Below are positions 34,443-42,307 of a stretch of DNA of 64,000 nucleotides, in pieces. This DNA is from Bradyrhizobium iriomotense (lineage in GTDB: Bacteria > Pseudomonadota > Alphaproteobacteria > Rhizobiales > Xanthobacteraceae): NCBI RefSeq assembly GCF_018129405.1, contig NZ_JAFCLP010000001.1, positions 620,001-684,000 of the forward strand. Direction: 5' to 3'. Position 1 is the stretch's first letter. Each line of letters opens with the position of its first letter. The notes below the pieces were generated by a model that did no database searches, was not told where the DNA came from, and saw only the letters and a program-made list of their open reading frames with translations. The position numbers were made by a program, and so were the translations under genes.

Positions 34443-35693
34443 ATGAGCCGAGCCGCCACGAACCTGCAAATCGATTCCGCCCGCCTCTGGGGCTCCATCC
34501 ACGACACCGCGCAGTTCGGCGCGACGGCCAAGGGCGGCGTGCGGCGGCTGACGCTGAGCAGCGAAGACAAGCAGGTGCGCGATTGGTTCCGCAAGGCCTG
34601 CGAGGATGCCGGACTGGAGGTGCACGTCGATGCGCTGGGATCGATGTTCGGCCTGCGCAAGGGTCGCGACATGTCGAAGCTGCCGATCGGGATCGGCTCG
34701 CATCTCGACACCCAGCCGACCGGCGGCAAGTATGACGGCATCCTGGGAACGCTCGGCGCGCTGGAAGTGATCCGCACGCTGAACGATGCCGGCATCGAGA
34801 CCGAGGCGCCGATCTGCGTCGTCAACTGGACCAACGAGGAAGGCTCGCGCTTCGCGCCGGCGATGATGGCCTCCGCCGCTTATGTCGGCGATTTCACCAC
34901 CGACGACATCCTGTCGCGCAAGGATATCGAGGGCACGACCGTCGGCCAGGCGCTCGACAGCATCGGCTATCGCGGCGACAAGCCGGTCGGCTTCCAGAAG
35001 CTCGGCTGCTTCGTCGAGCTGCACATCGAGCAGGGGCCGATTTTGGAGGCCGAAGGCAAGACCATCGGCGTGGTCGATTCCGGTCAGGGCGTGCTCTGGT
35101 ACGACGGCAAGATTTCCGGCTTCGAGAGCCATGCGGGTTCGACCCCGATGCCGCTGCGGCGCGATGCGCTGGCGACGCTGTCGGAGATCGTGCTGGCGAT
35201 GGAGGCGATTGCGAAGAAGCATGGGCCGAATGCAGTCGGCACCATCGGCGAGGCCGTGATCGCAAACCCCTCGCGCAACGTCATTCCCGGCGAGATCGCC
35301 TTCACCATGGACTGCCGCAGCGCGGATGGCGCGATCATGGATGCGCTCGACCGCGACCTGCGCGCCGCCATTGCCGAGATCGCCGCGCGCCGCGAGGTCG
35401 AGGTCAAGATCGACCTGGTCTGGCGCAAGCCGCCGACGCATTTCGATCCGAAGCTGATCGCGGCGGTCGAGAACGCGGCAAAGACGCTCGGCTATTCCTC
35501 CCGCCGCATCACCTCCGGCGCCGGCCACGATGCCTGCAACCTCAACACCGTCATGCCGGCGGCGATGGTGTTCGTGCCCTGCAAGGACGGCATCAGCCAC
35601 AACGAGCTGGAGGACGCCACCCAGCCCGACTGCGCCGCCGGCACCAACGTGCTGATGCATACCGTGCTGGCGATCGCCGGCGTCGCGTCCTGA
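34443..35693 (+). CDS. M20 Zn-dependent amidohydrolase (N-carbamoyl amino acid/allantoate type)
   Basis: A 416-residue binuclear metallohydrolase of the HyuC/AllC branch of peptidase M20. It hydrolyses carbamoyl or ureido groups (N-carbamoyl-L-amino acids, allantoate, ureidopropionate). Metal ligands are visible in IGSHLDTQPTGGKYDG (His, Asp), NWTNEEGSRFAPA (Glu) and FVELHIEQGP (His), and the late SGAGHDACNL and GISHNELED blocks hold the last ligand and substrate contacts. The ATG at 34443 follows GGAAGAG. It is the first gene of a unit with two dehydrogenases (gaps of 12 and 11 bases). The exact substrate cannot be chosen from sequence. Confidence 0.85.
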   Translation: MSRAATNLQIDSARLWGSIHDTAQFGATAKGGVRRLTLSSEDKQVRDWFRKACEDAGLEVHVDALGSMFGLRKGRDMSKLPIGIGSHLDTQPTGGKYDGILGTLGALEVIRTLNDAGIETEAPICVVNWTNEEGSRFAPAMMASAAYVGDFTTDDILSRKDIEGTTVGQALDSIGYRGDKPVGFQKLGCFVELHIEQGPILEAEGKTIGVVDSGQGVLWYDGKISGFESHAGSTPMPLRRDALATLSEIVLAMEAIAKKHGPNAVGTIGEAVIANPSRNVIPGEIAFTMDCRSADGAIMDALDRDLRAAIAEIAARREVEVKIDLVWRKPPTHFDPKLIAAVENAAKTLGYSSRRITSGAGHDACNLNTVMPAAMVFVPCKDGISHNELEDATQPDCAAGTNVLMHTVLAIAGVAS

Positions 35694-35705
35694 CCGGAGA
35701 GAGCC

Positions 35706-36617
35706 ATGCGCGGAGTTTTCGTCGACGCCAACGAAGCCCTCGCCGTGATCATGAAACGGCTGGAGAAGCCTGGTGATCCCAAGGTTCGGATCCACCGGGA
35801 CCCCGATATCAAGCCCGAGCAATACCCCGAAATCCTTGACGGCGCCGCGATCGCGATCGTCGACCACACCGCGCTGCCGACCGAGGTGGCGAAGAAGTGC
35901 ACCGGCCTGAAGCACGTCGTGTTCCTCGGCACCGGCGCGCGCAGCTACATGAACCCGGAGGAGCTCGCCGAGCTCGGCATCTCCGTGCACCTGATCAAGG
36001 GCTATGGCGACACGGCCGTGGCGGAATCCGCGATCGCGCTGATGTGGGCCTCGGCCCGCGTCATCGCGATGATGGACCGCGAGATGCGCGCCGGAAGCTG
36101 GCTGCGCGAGGACGGCATGCAGCTCACCGGCAAGACGCTCGGCCTGATCGGCTTCGGCGGCATCGCAACGGAAGTCGCGCGCATCGCGACGGGCAGCGGC
36201 ATGAAGGTAATCGCCTGGAACCGCTCGCCGAAGAGCTATCGGGGCGTCGAATTCACCGATCTCGACACGGTGCTGGCGAGGAGCGATGTCGTATCGCTGC
36301 ACCTGCTGCTCAACGACGAGACGCGCGGCATGATCACCCGCGAGAAGATCCTTGCGATGAAGCCTGGTGTCATCCTCGTCAACACCGCCCGCGCCGCGAT
36401 CGTCGATGAGGCCGCGATGATCGACGCGCTGAAGTCCGGCCACATCCGGCATGCCGGCCTCGACGTCTTCAACATCGAGCCGCTGCCGGGCGACCATCCA
36501 CTGACGAAGCTGCCGAACGTGACGCTGTCGGCGCATTCGGCGTTCCGCACGCCGGAGGCGAGCGAAAACCTGATTGAAGCGGCGTGGGTTCACTGCCGCC
36601 GGATCGTGAAAGGATAA
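35706..36617 (+). CDS. NAD-dependent D-2-hydroxyacid dehydrogenase
   Basis: A 303-residue D-isomer-specific 2-hydroxyacid dehydrogenase (phosphoglycerate dehydrogenase-like). The nucleotide-binding GLIGFGGIATEVARIA lies about residue 145, and the catalytic triad is intact: Arg in VNTARAAIVDE, Glu in DVFNIEPLP, His in LSAHSAFRTPEA. It should interconvert a 2-oxoacid and a D-2-hydroxyacid. The ribosome site GGAGAGAGCC precedes the ATG. Second gene of the hydrolase unit. Identity of the hydroxyacid is unknown. Confidence 0.88.
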   Translation: MRGVFVDANEALAVIMKRLEKPGDPKVRIHRDPDIKPEQYPEILDGAAIAIVDHTALPTEVAKKCTGLKHVVFLGTGARSYMNPEELAELGISVHLIKGYGDTAVAESAIALMWASARVIAMMDREMRAGSWLREDGMQLTGKTLGLIGFGGIATEVARIATGSGMKVIAWNRSPKSYRGVEFTDLDTVLARSDVVSLHLLLNDETRGMITREKILAMKPGVILVNTARAAIVDEAAMIDALKSGHIRHAGLDVFNIEPLPGDHPLTKLPNVTLSAHSAFRTPEASENLIEAAWVHCRRIVKG

Positions 36618-36628
36618 GAGCAACAACA

Positions 36629-37702
36629 ATGGCCGACTATCGCACCATCAAGGCAGAGCCGCTCACCGACGCCATCCGTACCATTGTCAAGGCCGGCGGC
36701 TCCACGGACCGCGAGGCCGAGCTCGTGTCCACCAATCTCGTCGAGGCCAATCTTAGGGGACATGACTCGCACGGCGTCGGCATGATCCCGCGCTATGTGC
36801 AGAGCGTCACCAATGGCGGTCTCGCCGTGAACCAGCACGTCAAGATCGTGCTCGACACCGGTCCGCTGCTCACCCTCGACGGCCTCACCGGCTACGGCCA
36901 GGTGATCGGCCATGAAGCGATGGAGCTGGCCGCCGAGCGCGCCAAGAGCAACGGCGTATGCCTCGTCGGCCTTTCCAACTCGCACCACATTGGCCGCATC
37001 GGCCACTGGGCCGAGCAGTGCATCGACCACGGGCTGGTCTCGATCCACTTCGTCAACGTGATCTCGCGCCCGATCGTGGCGCCCTGGGGCGGCAGCGATG
37101 CGCGCCACGGCACCAACCCGTTCTGTGTCGGCATCCCGCGCAGGGGCAAGGACCCGATCGTGCTCGACTTCGCCACCAGCAGGATCGCGCAGGGCAAGAC
37201 CCGCGTTGCCCACAACAAGGGCGTCGAGCTGGAGCCCGGCACCATCATCGACAATGAAGGCAAGCCCACGGTCAATCCGCGCTACACCGTGATCCCGCCG
37301 TACGGCGCTATCCTCCCGTTCGGCGAGCACAAGGGTTCGGGGCTCGCGCTCGTGTGCGAAATTCTCGGCGGCGCGCTCTCCGGCGGGCAGGTGGTCAAGG
37401 GCCCGTCCGACGGCAAGTACAACGTCATCAACGGCATGCTCTCGATCGTCATCGACCCGGGCAAGCTCGGCACCGGCGAAAACCTCGCACGCGAGGTCGA
37501 GAGTTTTGTGGCCTGGCACACCGGCTCGCCACCCGCGCCTGGAATCGACAAGGTCAAGATCGCCGGCGACCCCGAGCGCGAGACCAAGAAGAAGCGCCTC
37601 GCCGAAGGCATTCCAGTCGATCCGACCACCTGGCAGGAGATTCTGGAGGCCGGGAAGAAGTTCGGCTTGGATCAGGCGGCGATCGAGAAGATCGTAGGCT
37701 GA
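36629..37702 (+). CDS. Ldh-family (malate/L-lactate/ureidoglycolate-type) dehydrogenase
   Basis: A 357-residue NAD(P)-dependent dehydrogenase of the Ldh/MDG fold, unrelated to Rossmann malate dehydrogenases. Family blocks include GHDSHGVGMIPRYVQ (His and Arg of the active site), SNSHHIGRIGHWAEQC and PYGAILPFGEHKGSGLA. Members oxidise sulfolactate, ureidoglycolate, 2,3-diketogulonate or pyrroline carboxylates. Beside a ureido-type amidohydrolase, a ureidoglycolate-like substrate is an attractive but unproven idea. The ATG at 36629 is chosen; the longer open frame upstream overlaps the preceding gene. Confidence 0.85.
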   Translation: MADYRTIKAEPLTDAIRTIVKAGGSTDREAELVSTNLVEANLRGHDSHGVGMIPRYVQSVTNGGLAVNQHVKIVLDTGPLLTLDGLTGYGQVIGHEAMELAAERAKSNGVCLVGLSNSHHIGRIGHWAEQCIDHGLVSIHFVNVISRPIVAPWGGSDARHGTNPFCVGIPRRGKDPIVLDFATSRIAQGKTRVAHNKGVELEPGTIIDNEGKPTVNPRYTVIPPYGAILPFGEHKGSGLALVCEILGGALSGGQVVKGPSDGKYNVINGMLSIVIDPGKLGTGENLAREVESFVAWHTGSPPAPGIDKVKIAGDPERETKKKRLAEGIPVDPTTWQEILEAGKKFGLDQAAIEKIVG

Positions 37703-37786
37703 TCGAACGAAGCGCATCGCTGAGAATAGCCCGGCCGACTGCATTATCGCGCAAGTAGGTCTGGACTAAAGCGCAGCATCGCCGCC

Positions 37787-37860
37787 CTCGTGGAGCGGAT
37801 TTGAACCGGCCCGCGTCGTCTCGCGACAACGCGGATATCCCGGTCCACATCCGCCCCGAG
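37787..37860 (-). pseudogene. tRNA-like remnant
   Basis: On the minus strand a 74-base stretch can be folded like a tRNA: acceptor strands CTCGGGG and CCACGAG (6 of 7 pairs), a D-like stem GATG/TATC, an anticodon-like stem GTTGT/ACGAC with a six-base loop, and GGTTCAAATCC, a perfect T-loop sequence, directly before the acceptor strand. The loop lacks U33 and seven bases, and no CCA follows, so it cannot be a normal tRNA. It lies just upstream of the SUFU-domain gene. It may be a decayed tRNA or chance. Confidence 0.3.
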
Positions 37861-37866
37861 GTTCAC

Positions 37867-38508
37867 ATGTTCTCCCGTCTCGCAAAGCTCATGTCCGGCT
37901 CCGCGGAGCCATCACACGCGACCGACCTCTACCGGCATCGGCTGGCCATCTACGAAGGCGAGCTTGGCGAGCCCGAGCACAGCTTCACCGACAGCGCGGA
38001 GCGCCGCATCGACATCCACGCCTTTGGCCGCGATTTCGTGCCGGTGTGCCAGGAGGGATCTGACGAAGGCTACGTGCTTCTGACCAACGGCATGAGCGAG
38101 CAACGGATGCCGGGGGTGCTTGGGGACGCAAAGCCGCGTGCCGAGCTGATGTGGTATGTCCGCGAACCGACAGAGGAGGTTCGCGCCAATCTGCGCTGGC
38201 TGGCCAATCTGCCGTTCATCGACACGACCTGGTTCGGCTTCGGCCATCGCGTCGCGCTGCCGTGGCCGCCGGTTGCAGGAACGGACTTCCAGACGTTCCT
38301 GTTTCTCACACCGATCATCGGCCCCGACAAGGAGATCGCCGAAGCGCTCGAGATCGCGGGCGATCCGGTCGAGATCCTCACAGTGAACCTGATCTCGCAT
38401 CAGGAGCTCGGGCTGATCAAGACCAGGGGGCTCGACCCGTTTCTCGACCTGCTCGACGAGAATGATTATCCGCCGATCTTCGATCCGGCGCGGAAGTCGT
38501 ATGTGTAG
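37867..38508 (+). CDS. Suppressor-of-fused (SUFU) domain protein
   Basis: A 213-residue cytoplasmic protein consisting almost entirely of a SUFU domain: the TDLYRHRLAIYEGELGEPEH start, WYVREPTEEVRANLRWLANL in the centre and TPIIGPDKEIAEAL with LISHQELGLIKTRGLD at the end. In bacteria SUFU domains are common in immunity proteins of polymorphic toxin systems and as stand-alone proteins of unknown role. No toxin gene is adjacent. The ATG at 37867 is preferred because CGAGG precedes it and the upstream frame (from a TTG at 37801) runs through the tRNA-like element. Probably separate from the dehydrogenase unit (164-base gap). Confidence 0.8.
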   Translation: MFSRLAKLMSGSAEPSHATDLYRHRLAIYEGELGEPEHSFTDSAERRIDIHAFGRDFVPVCQEGSDEGYVLLTNGMSEQRMPGVLGDAKPRAELMWYVREPTEEVRANLRWLANLPFIDTTWFGFGHRVALPWPPVAGTDFQTFLFLTPIIGPDKEIAEALEIAGDPVEILTVNLISHQELGLIKTRGLDPFLDLLDENDYPPIFDPARKSYV

Positions 38509-38528
38509 TGCGCGTCAAAAGCACCGAT

Positions 38529-38693
38529 GTCGTCCCGGACAAGCGCAGCTCTCGACAACGCCTAGCGTTGCCGAGAGCTGTGCGCCGATCCGGGACCCAT
38601 ACCCACAGAAAGAAGTTTTGCGAAAGGTCGGAGTGGGCGTTTTGCACCACACTCCTCCCTGTGGTTATGGGTCCCGGCCTTCGCCGGGACGAC
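38529..38693. repeat. Inverted repeat, GTCGTCCCGG family (copy 3)
   Basis: GTCGTCCCGGACAAGCGCAG at the left and CTTCGCCGGGACGAC at the right, with inner GGGACCCATACCCACAG and CTGTGGTTATGGGTCCC blocks complementary to each other; the left arm has its own CAGCTCTCG.../CGAGAGCTG hairpin. Located between convergent gene ends. Confidence 0.83.
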
Positions 38694-38741
38694 AGGAGAG
38701 TTTGCTGCGAGGCCGGATTTAGCGCTCGCTAACGCCCCGCC

Positions 38742-39815
38742 TCAATCCACCATATCCGCAACCGCCTTGCCGCAGGCGGTGGTGTCGGCGTTGCCGCCGA
38801 GGTCCTTGGTGCGGAGCGTGCGCTCTGCCAGCGTGCGCTCGATCGCCTCGACGATCGACTTGCCGGCTTCCTTCTCGCCGAGATGCTCGAGCATCATCGC
38901 GCCCGACCAGATCATGCCGATCGGGTTGGCGATGCCCTGCCCTGCGATGTCAGGTGCCGAGCCGTGCACCGGCTCGAACACCGAGGGGAAATCGCCCTCG
39001 GGGTTGATGTTGCCTGACGGGGCGATGCCGATTGTGCCAGTGCAGGCGGGGCCGAGATCGGAGAGGATGTCGCCGAACAGGTTCGAGCCGACCACGACGT
39101 CGAACCAGTCCGGATGCAGCACGAAGTTCGCGGTCAAGATGTCGATGTGGTACTTGTCCCACTTCACGCCCGGGAACTTCTTGGCCATCGCCTCCACGCG
39201 CTCGTCCCAATAGGGCATGGTGATGGAGATGCCGTTGGACTTGGTCGCCGAAGTCAGGTGCTTCTTCGGCCGCGACTGCGCGAGCTCGAAGGCGAATTTC
39301 AGGATGCGATCGACGCCGGTGCGGGTCATCACCGTCTGCTGGGTGACGAACTCGCGGTCGGTATCCGGGAACATGCGGCCGCCGACGGAGGAATATTCGC
39401 CTTCGGTGTTCTCGCGCACCACCCAGAAATCGATGTCGCCGGGCTTGCGACCCGCCAGCGGCGACGGCACGCCGGGCATCAGCCGCACCGGACGCAAATT
39501 CACGTACTGGTCGAACTCGCGGCGGAACTTGATCAGCGAGCCCCACAGCGAGACGTGATCCGGAATCTTCGCCGGCCAGCCGACCGCGCCGAAATAGATC
39601 GCGTCGTGCTTGCCGATCTTCTCCTTCCAGTCATCGGGCATCATCTGGCCGTGCTTCTCGTAGTAATCGTAGGACGAGAAGTCGAAATGGTCGAAATGCA
39701 CGGAGACGCCATGCTTCTTCGCGGCCGCCTCCAGAACGCGCAGGCCTTCCGGCATCACTTCCTTGCCGATGCCGTCGCCGGGAATGACCGCGATCCGGTA
39801 TTGTTTCTTGCTCAT
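38742..39815 (-). CDS. ttuC: Tartrate/D-malate-type decarboxylating dehydrogenase
   Basis: A 357-residue member of the isocitrate/isopropylmalate dehydrogenase family. The start IAVIPGDGIGKEVMPEG is typical, as are the Arg-rich substrate block (LRPVRLMPG), the VRENTEGEYSSVGG loop that marks the tartrate dehydrogenase/D-malate dehydrogenase branch, and SNLFGDILSDLGPACTG with the metal-binding aspartates. It uses NAD and a divalent metal to oxidise and decarboxylate D-malate or tartrate. The start at 39815 is preceded by AAGGACG; the frame is open upstream. It converges on the SUFU gene and is divergent from the SDR gene at 39973. Confidence 0.85.
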   Translation of the reverse strand: MSKKQYRIAVIPGDGIGKEVMPEGLRVLEAAAKKHGVSVHFDHFDFSSYDYYEKHGQMMPDDWKEKIGKHDAIYFGAVGWPAKIPDHVSLWGSLIKFRREFDQYVNLRPVRLMPGVPSPLAGRKPGDIDFWVVRENTEGEYSSVGGRMFPDTDREFVTQQTVMTRTGVDRILKFAFELAQSRPKKHLTSATKSNGISITMPYWDERVEAMAKKFPGVKWDKYHIDILTANFVLHPDWFDVVVGSNLFGDILSDLGPACTGTIGIAPSGNINPEGDFPSVFEPVHGSAPDIAGQGIANPIGMIWSGAMMLEHLGEKEAGKSIVEAIERTLAERTLRTKDLGGNADTTACGKAVADMVD

Positions 39816-39972
39816 CGAGAACGTCCTTGGTTGGTCCGGCAGCCGCCGTCTTTTTTGACCGCACTGCAATGGACCAAAGTCGGCGGCAGCGCAACGCTGC
39901 ACTGCAATGTTGACCATGGCGCAGCCGGGCGCCTACTGATTTCATCCTGTTCCCATCCTGCGAGTACTCCCC

Positions 39973-40749
39973 ATGGATTTGCATCTGCGTGGCAAGCGCG
40001 TCCTGATCACCGGCGCGTCCAAGGGCATTGGCGCTGCCGCCGCCGAGGCGTTTGCCGAGGAAGGCGCGCATCTCCTGCTGGCGGCCCGCAGCGGCGACCA
40101 GCTCAAGGCGTTGGCGGATCGCCTGCGCGCCGCGCACCAGATCGACGCCGCGACGAGCATTGTCGACTTGCGCAAGGAAGAGGATGTCGTACGGCTGGCG
40201 AAGGAAGCCGCCGACATCGACGTCCTCGTCAACAACGCCGGCGATATCCCGGGCGGCTCGATCGACAAGATCGACGAGGCGGCCTGGCGGCACGCCTGGG
40301 AATTGAAGGTGTTCGGCTATATCAACCTCACGCGGCATATCTACGCCCAGATGAAGGCCAGGGGCGGCGGCGTCATCGTCAACGACATCGGCGCCGCCGG
40401 AGAAAAATTCGACGCCAACTACATCTGCGGCAGTGCCGGCAATGCCGCGCTGATGGCTTTCACCCGTGCGCTCGGGGGAAAAAGCCTCGCAGACAACATC
40501 CGCGTCGTCGGCATAAATCCCGGGCCCGTCGGCACCGACCGCCACGTCACCCTGCTCAAAACGCGGGCAAAGCACCAGTTCGGCGACGAGAGCCGCTACA
40601 AGGAATTCCAGAAGAGCCTGCCGCTCGGCCGCCCCGCGCATGCGCGGGAGATCGGCGATCTCATGGCGTTCCTGGCGTCGGATCGCGCCGGCTATATCTC
40701 GGGCGTGATCTACACGGTGGACGGCGGCATCAGCGCCGGGTGGGGTTAA
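39973..40749 (+). CDS. SDR-fold protein lacking catalytic Ser and Lys
   Basis: A 258-residue short-chain dehydrogenase-fold protein with an intact cofactor end: TGASKGIGAAAAE (about 14-26), VNNAGDIPGG and the C-terminal YISGVIYTVDGGISAG. The active site is altered. Tyr150 is present but the residue four further on, Lys in classical SDRs (YxxxK), is Ser154, and the usual catalytic-Ser stretch reads VNDIGAAGEKF with no Ser. It may bind a dinucleotide without normal hydride transfer, or use another mechanism. It is separated from the following amidase gene by an inverted repeat. Confidence 0.82.
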   Translation: MDLHLRGKRVLITGASKGIGAAAAEAFAEEGAHLLLAARSGDQLKALADRLRAAHQIDAATSIVDLRKEEDVVRLAKEAADIDVLVNNAGDIPGGSIDKIDEAAWRHAWELKVFGYINLTRHIYAQMKARGGGVIVNDIGAAGEKFDANYICGSAGNAALMAFTRALGGKSLADNIRVVGINPGPVGTDRHVTLLKTRAKHQFGDESRYKEFQKSLPLGRPAHAREIGDLMAFLASDRAGYISGVIYTVDGGISAGWG

Positions 40750-40758
40750 CGCACATGA

Positions 40759-40836
40759 GTCATTCCGGGGCGCCCGAAGGGCGAACCCGGAATCTCGAGA
40801 TTCCGGGTTCGATGCTGCGCATCGCCCCGGAATGAC
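40759..40836. repeat. Inverted repeat, GTCATTCCGGGG family (copy 3)
   Basis: Same arms as 34343-34421 (GTCATTCCGGGGCG and complement) and the same self-complementary centre around TCTCGAGA. It starts 9 bases after the SDR-like stop and ends 28 bases before the amidase start. Confidence 0.88.
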
Positions 40837-40864
40837 GAAGACGACCAATGAGGAGCTATAGACT

Positions 40865-42280
40865 TTGTCTGACCTGATCCGCGAAACCGCCTGCACCGTC
40901 GTCGACAAGCTGCGCTCCGGCGACGTCTCGCCGCTCGAGCTGCTGGATGTGCTGGAGAAGCGCATCGGCGAGGTCGACGGCAAGGTGAACGCGCTGCCGA
41001 TCCTGTGCTTCGATCGCGCCCGCACCAATGCGAAGGCAATGATGCAGAAGCCGGCCGGTGCGCGCGGACTGCTCGCAGGCCTGCCGGTGCCGATCAAGGA
41101 CCTCACCGACGTCGCGGGCGTGCTGAACACGCAGGGCTCGCCGATCTTCAGGGACAGCATTCCCGCGAAGTCCGACCTCATGGTCGAGAACCTCGAAGCC
41201 AACGGCGCGGTGGTCTACGCCAAATCCAACACGCCGGAGTTCGGCGCCGGCGCCAACACCTTCAACGAGGTGTTCGGCGCGACGCTCAATCCGTGGGATA
41301 CGACGAAATCGGCTGCGGGCTCGTCCGGCGGCGCGGCCGTCGCGCTTGCGACCGGCATGGCCTGGCTCGCGCAGGGCTCCGACATGGGCGGATCCTTGCG
41401 CAGCCCGGCGGCGTTCTGCGGCGTCGTCGGCATGCGGCCGAGCATCGGCCGCGTCGCACATACTCCCAAATCGGGCATCGATCGCAATCTCGGCGTCGTC
41501 GGCCCGATGGCGCGCAACGTCGAGGATCTTGCGCTGCTGCTGGATGCGATGAGCGGCGACTATGCGGACGATCCGCTGTCGCTGCCGGCCCCCGCAACCT
41601 CGTTCCTGTCGGCGGCCCAGGCCGGCAAGAGACCGAAGCGCATCGCCTACTCGCCCGATCTCGGCATCACCCCGGTCGATCCCGAAGTGAAGGCGATCAC
41701 GCGCAAGGCCGCCGAACGTTTCGCGGAAGCTGGCGCCATCGTCGAGGAGGCGCATCCGGACTGGCGCGAGGCGCATGAATGCTTCCACGTGCTGCGCGCC
41801 TTCGATTTCGCGATCACCAAGGCCAATCTGCTGCGCACCAAGCGCGACCTGCTCAAGCCCGAGGTGATCTGGAACATCGAGGAAGGCCTCAAGCTGACGG
41901 TCGAGCAGCTCGCGCGCGCCGAGGCGCAGCGCGTCGGCATGACCGCCCGCGCGGTCGAGTTCTTCAAGCGCTACGACCTGCTTCTGGTGCCGACGACGAT
42001 CGTGCCGCCCTTCCCGATCGAAAACCGCTACGTCGCCGAATGCGACGGCAAGAGGTTCGAGAACTACATCGAATGGCTCGGCATCGTCTACGCCATCACG
42101 CTCGCCTGCTGCCCGTCGCTGTCGTTGCCCTGTGGCTTCACGGCCTCCGGCCTGCCGGTCGGCGTGCAGGTGGTCGGCGCCCCGCGCGCCGACGCACAGG
42201 TGATTGCCGGCGCGAAGGTGCTGGAAGACATTCTCGGCCTGCGCGGGACGACGCCGATCGATCCGAAGGCGAAGGTATAA
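40865..42280 (+). CDS. Amidase signature-family hydrolase
   Basis: A 471-residue amidase. The Ser-cisSer-Lys triad is readable: Lys in LPVPIKDLTDVAG (about residue 79), cis-Ser in GSDMGGSLRSPAAFCG and the nucleophile Ser within the same glycine-rich stretch, preceded by TTKSAAGSSGGAAVAL. Members hydrolyse amides, nitrile-derived amides, Glu-tRNA or aryl amides; the substrate here is unknown. The start is a TTG at 40865 with GAGGAG nine bases upstream; no in-frame ATG gives a complete N-terminus. Family length normal. It converges on the iorB-like gene. Confidence 0.88.
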   Translation: MSDLIRETACTVVDKLRSGDVSPLELLDVLEKRIGEVDGKVNALPILCFDRARTNAKAMMQKPAGARGLLAGLPVPIKDLTDVAGVLNTQGSPIFRDSIPAKSDLMVENLEANGAVVYAKSNTPEFGAGANTFNEVFGATLNPWDTTKSAAGSSGGAAVALATGMAWLAQGSDMGGSLRSPAAFCGVVGMRPSIGRVAHTPKSGIDRNLGVVGPMARNVEDLALLLDAMSGDYADDPLSLPAPATSFLSAAQAGKRPKRIAYSPDLGITPVDPEVKAITRKAAERFAEAGAIVEEAHPDWREAHECFHVLRAFDFAITKANLLRTKRDLLKPEVIWNIEEGLKLTVEQLARAEAQRVGMTARAVEFFKRYDLLLVPTTIVPPFPIENRYVAECDGKRFENYIEWLGIVYAITLACCPSLSLPCGFTASGLPVGVQVVGAPRADAQVIAGAKVLEDILGLRGTTPIDPKAKV

Positions 42281-42307
42281 GGGCAGCGGCGCGGCAAACG
42301 CCGCGCC

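Noticed and set aside
34344-36629. Open frame of about 760 codons on the minus strand
   Set aside because: Antisense to the M20 hydrolase and D-2-hydroxyacid dehydrogenase genes; composition is rich in Arg, Asp, His and Ala as in other shadow frames, with no recognisable domain.
37787-37860. Functional tRNA gene
   Set aside because: The T-arm is convincing, but the anticodon loop has six bases, U33 is missing, the T-stem has one mismatch and no CCA follows; kept only as a possible remnant.
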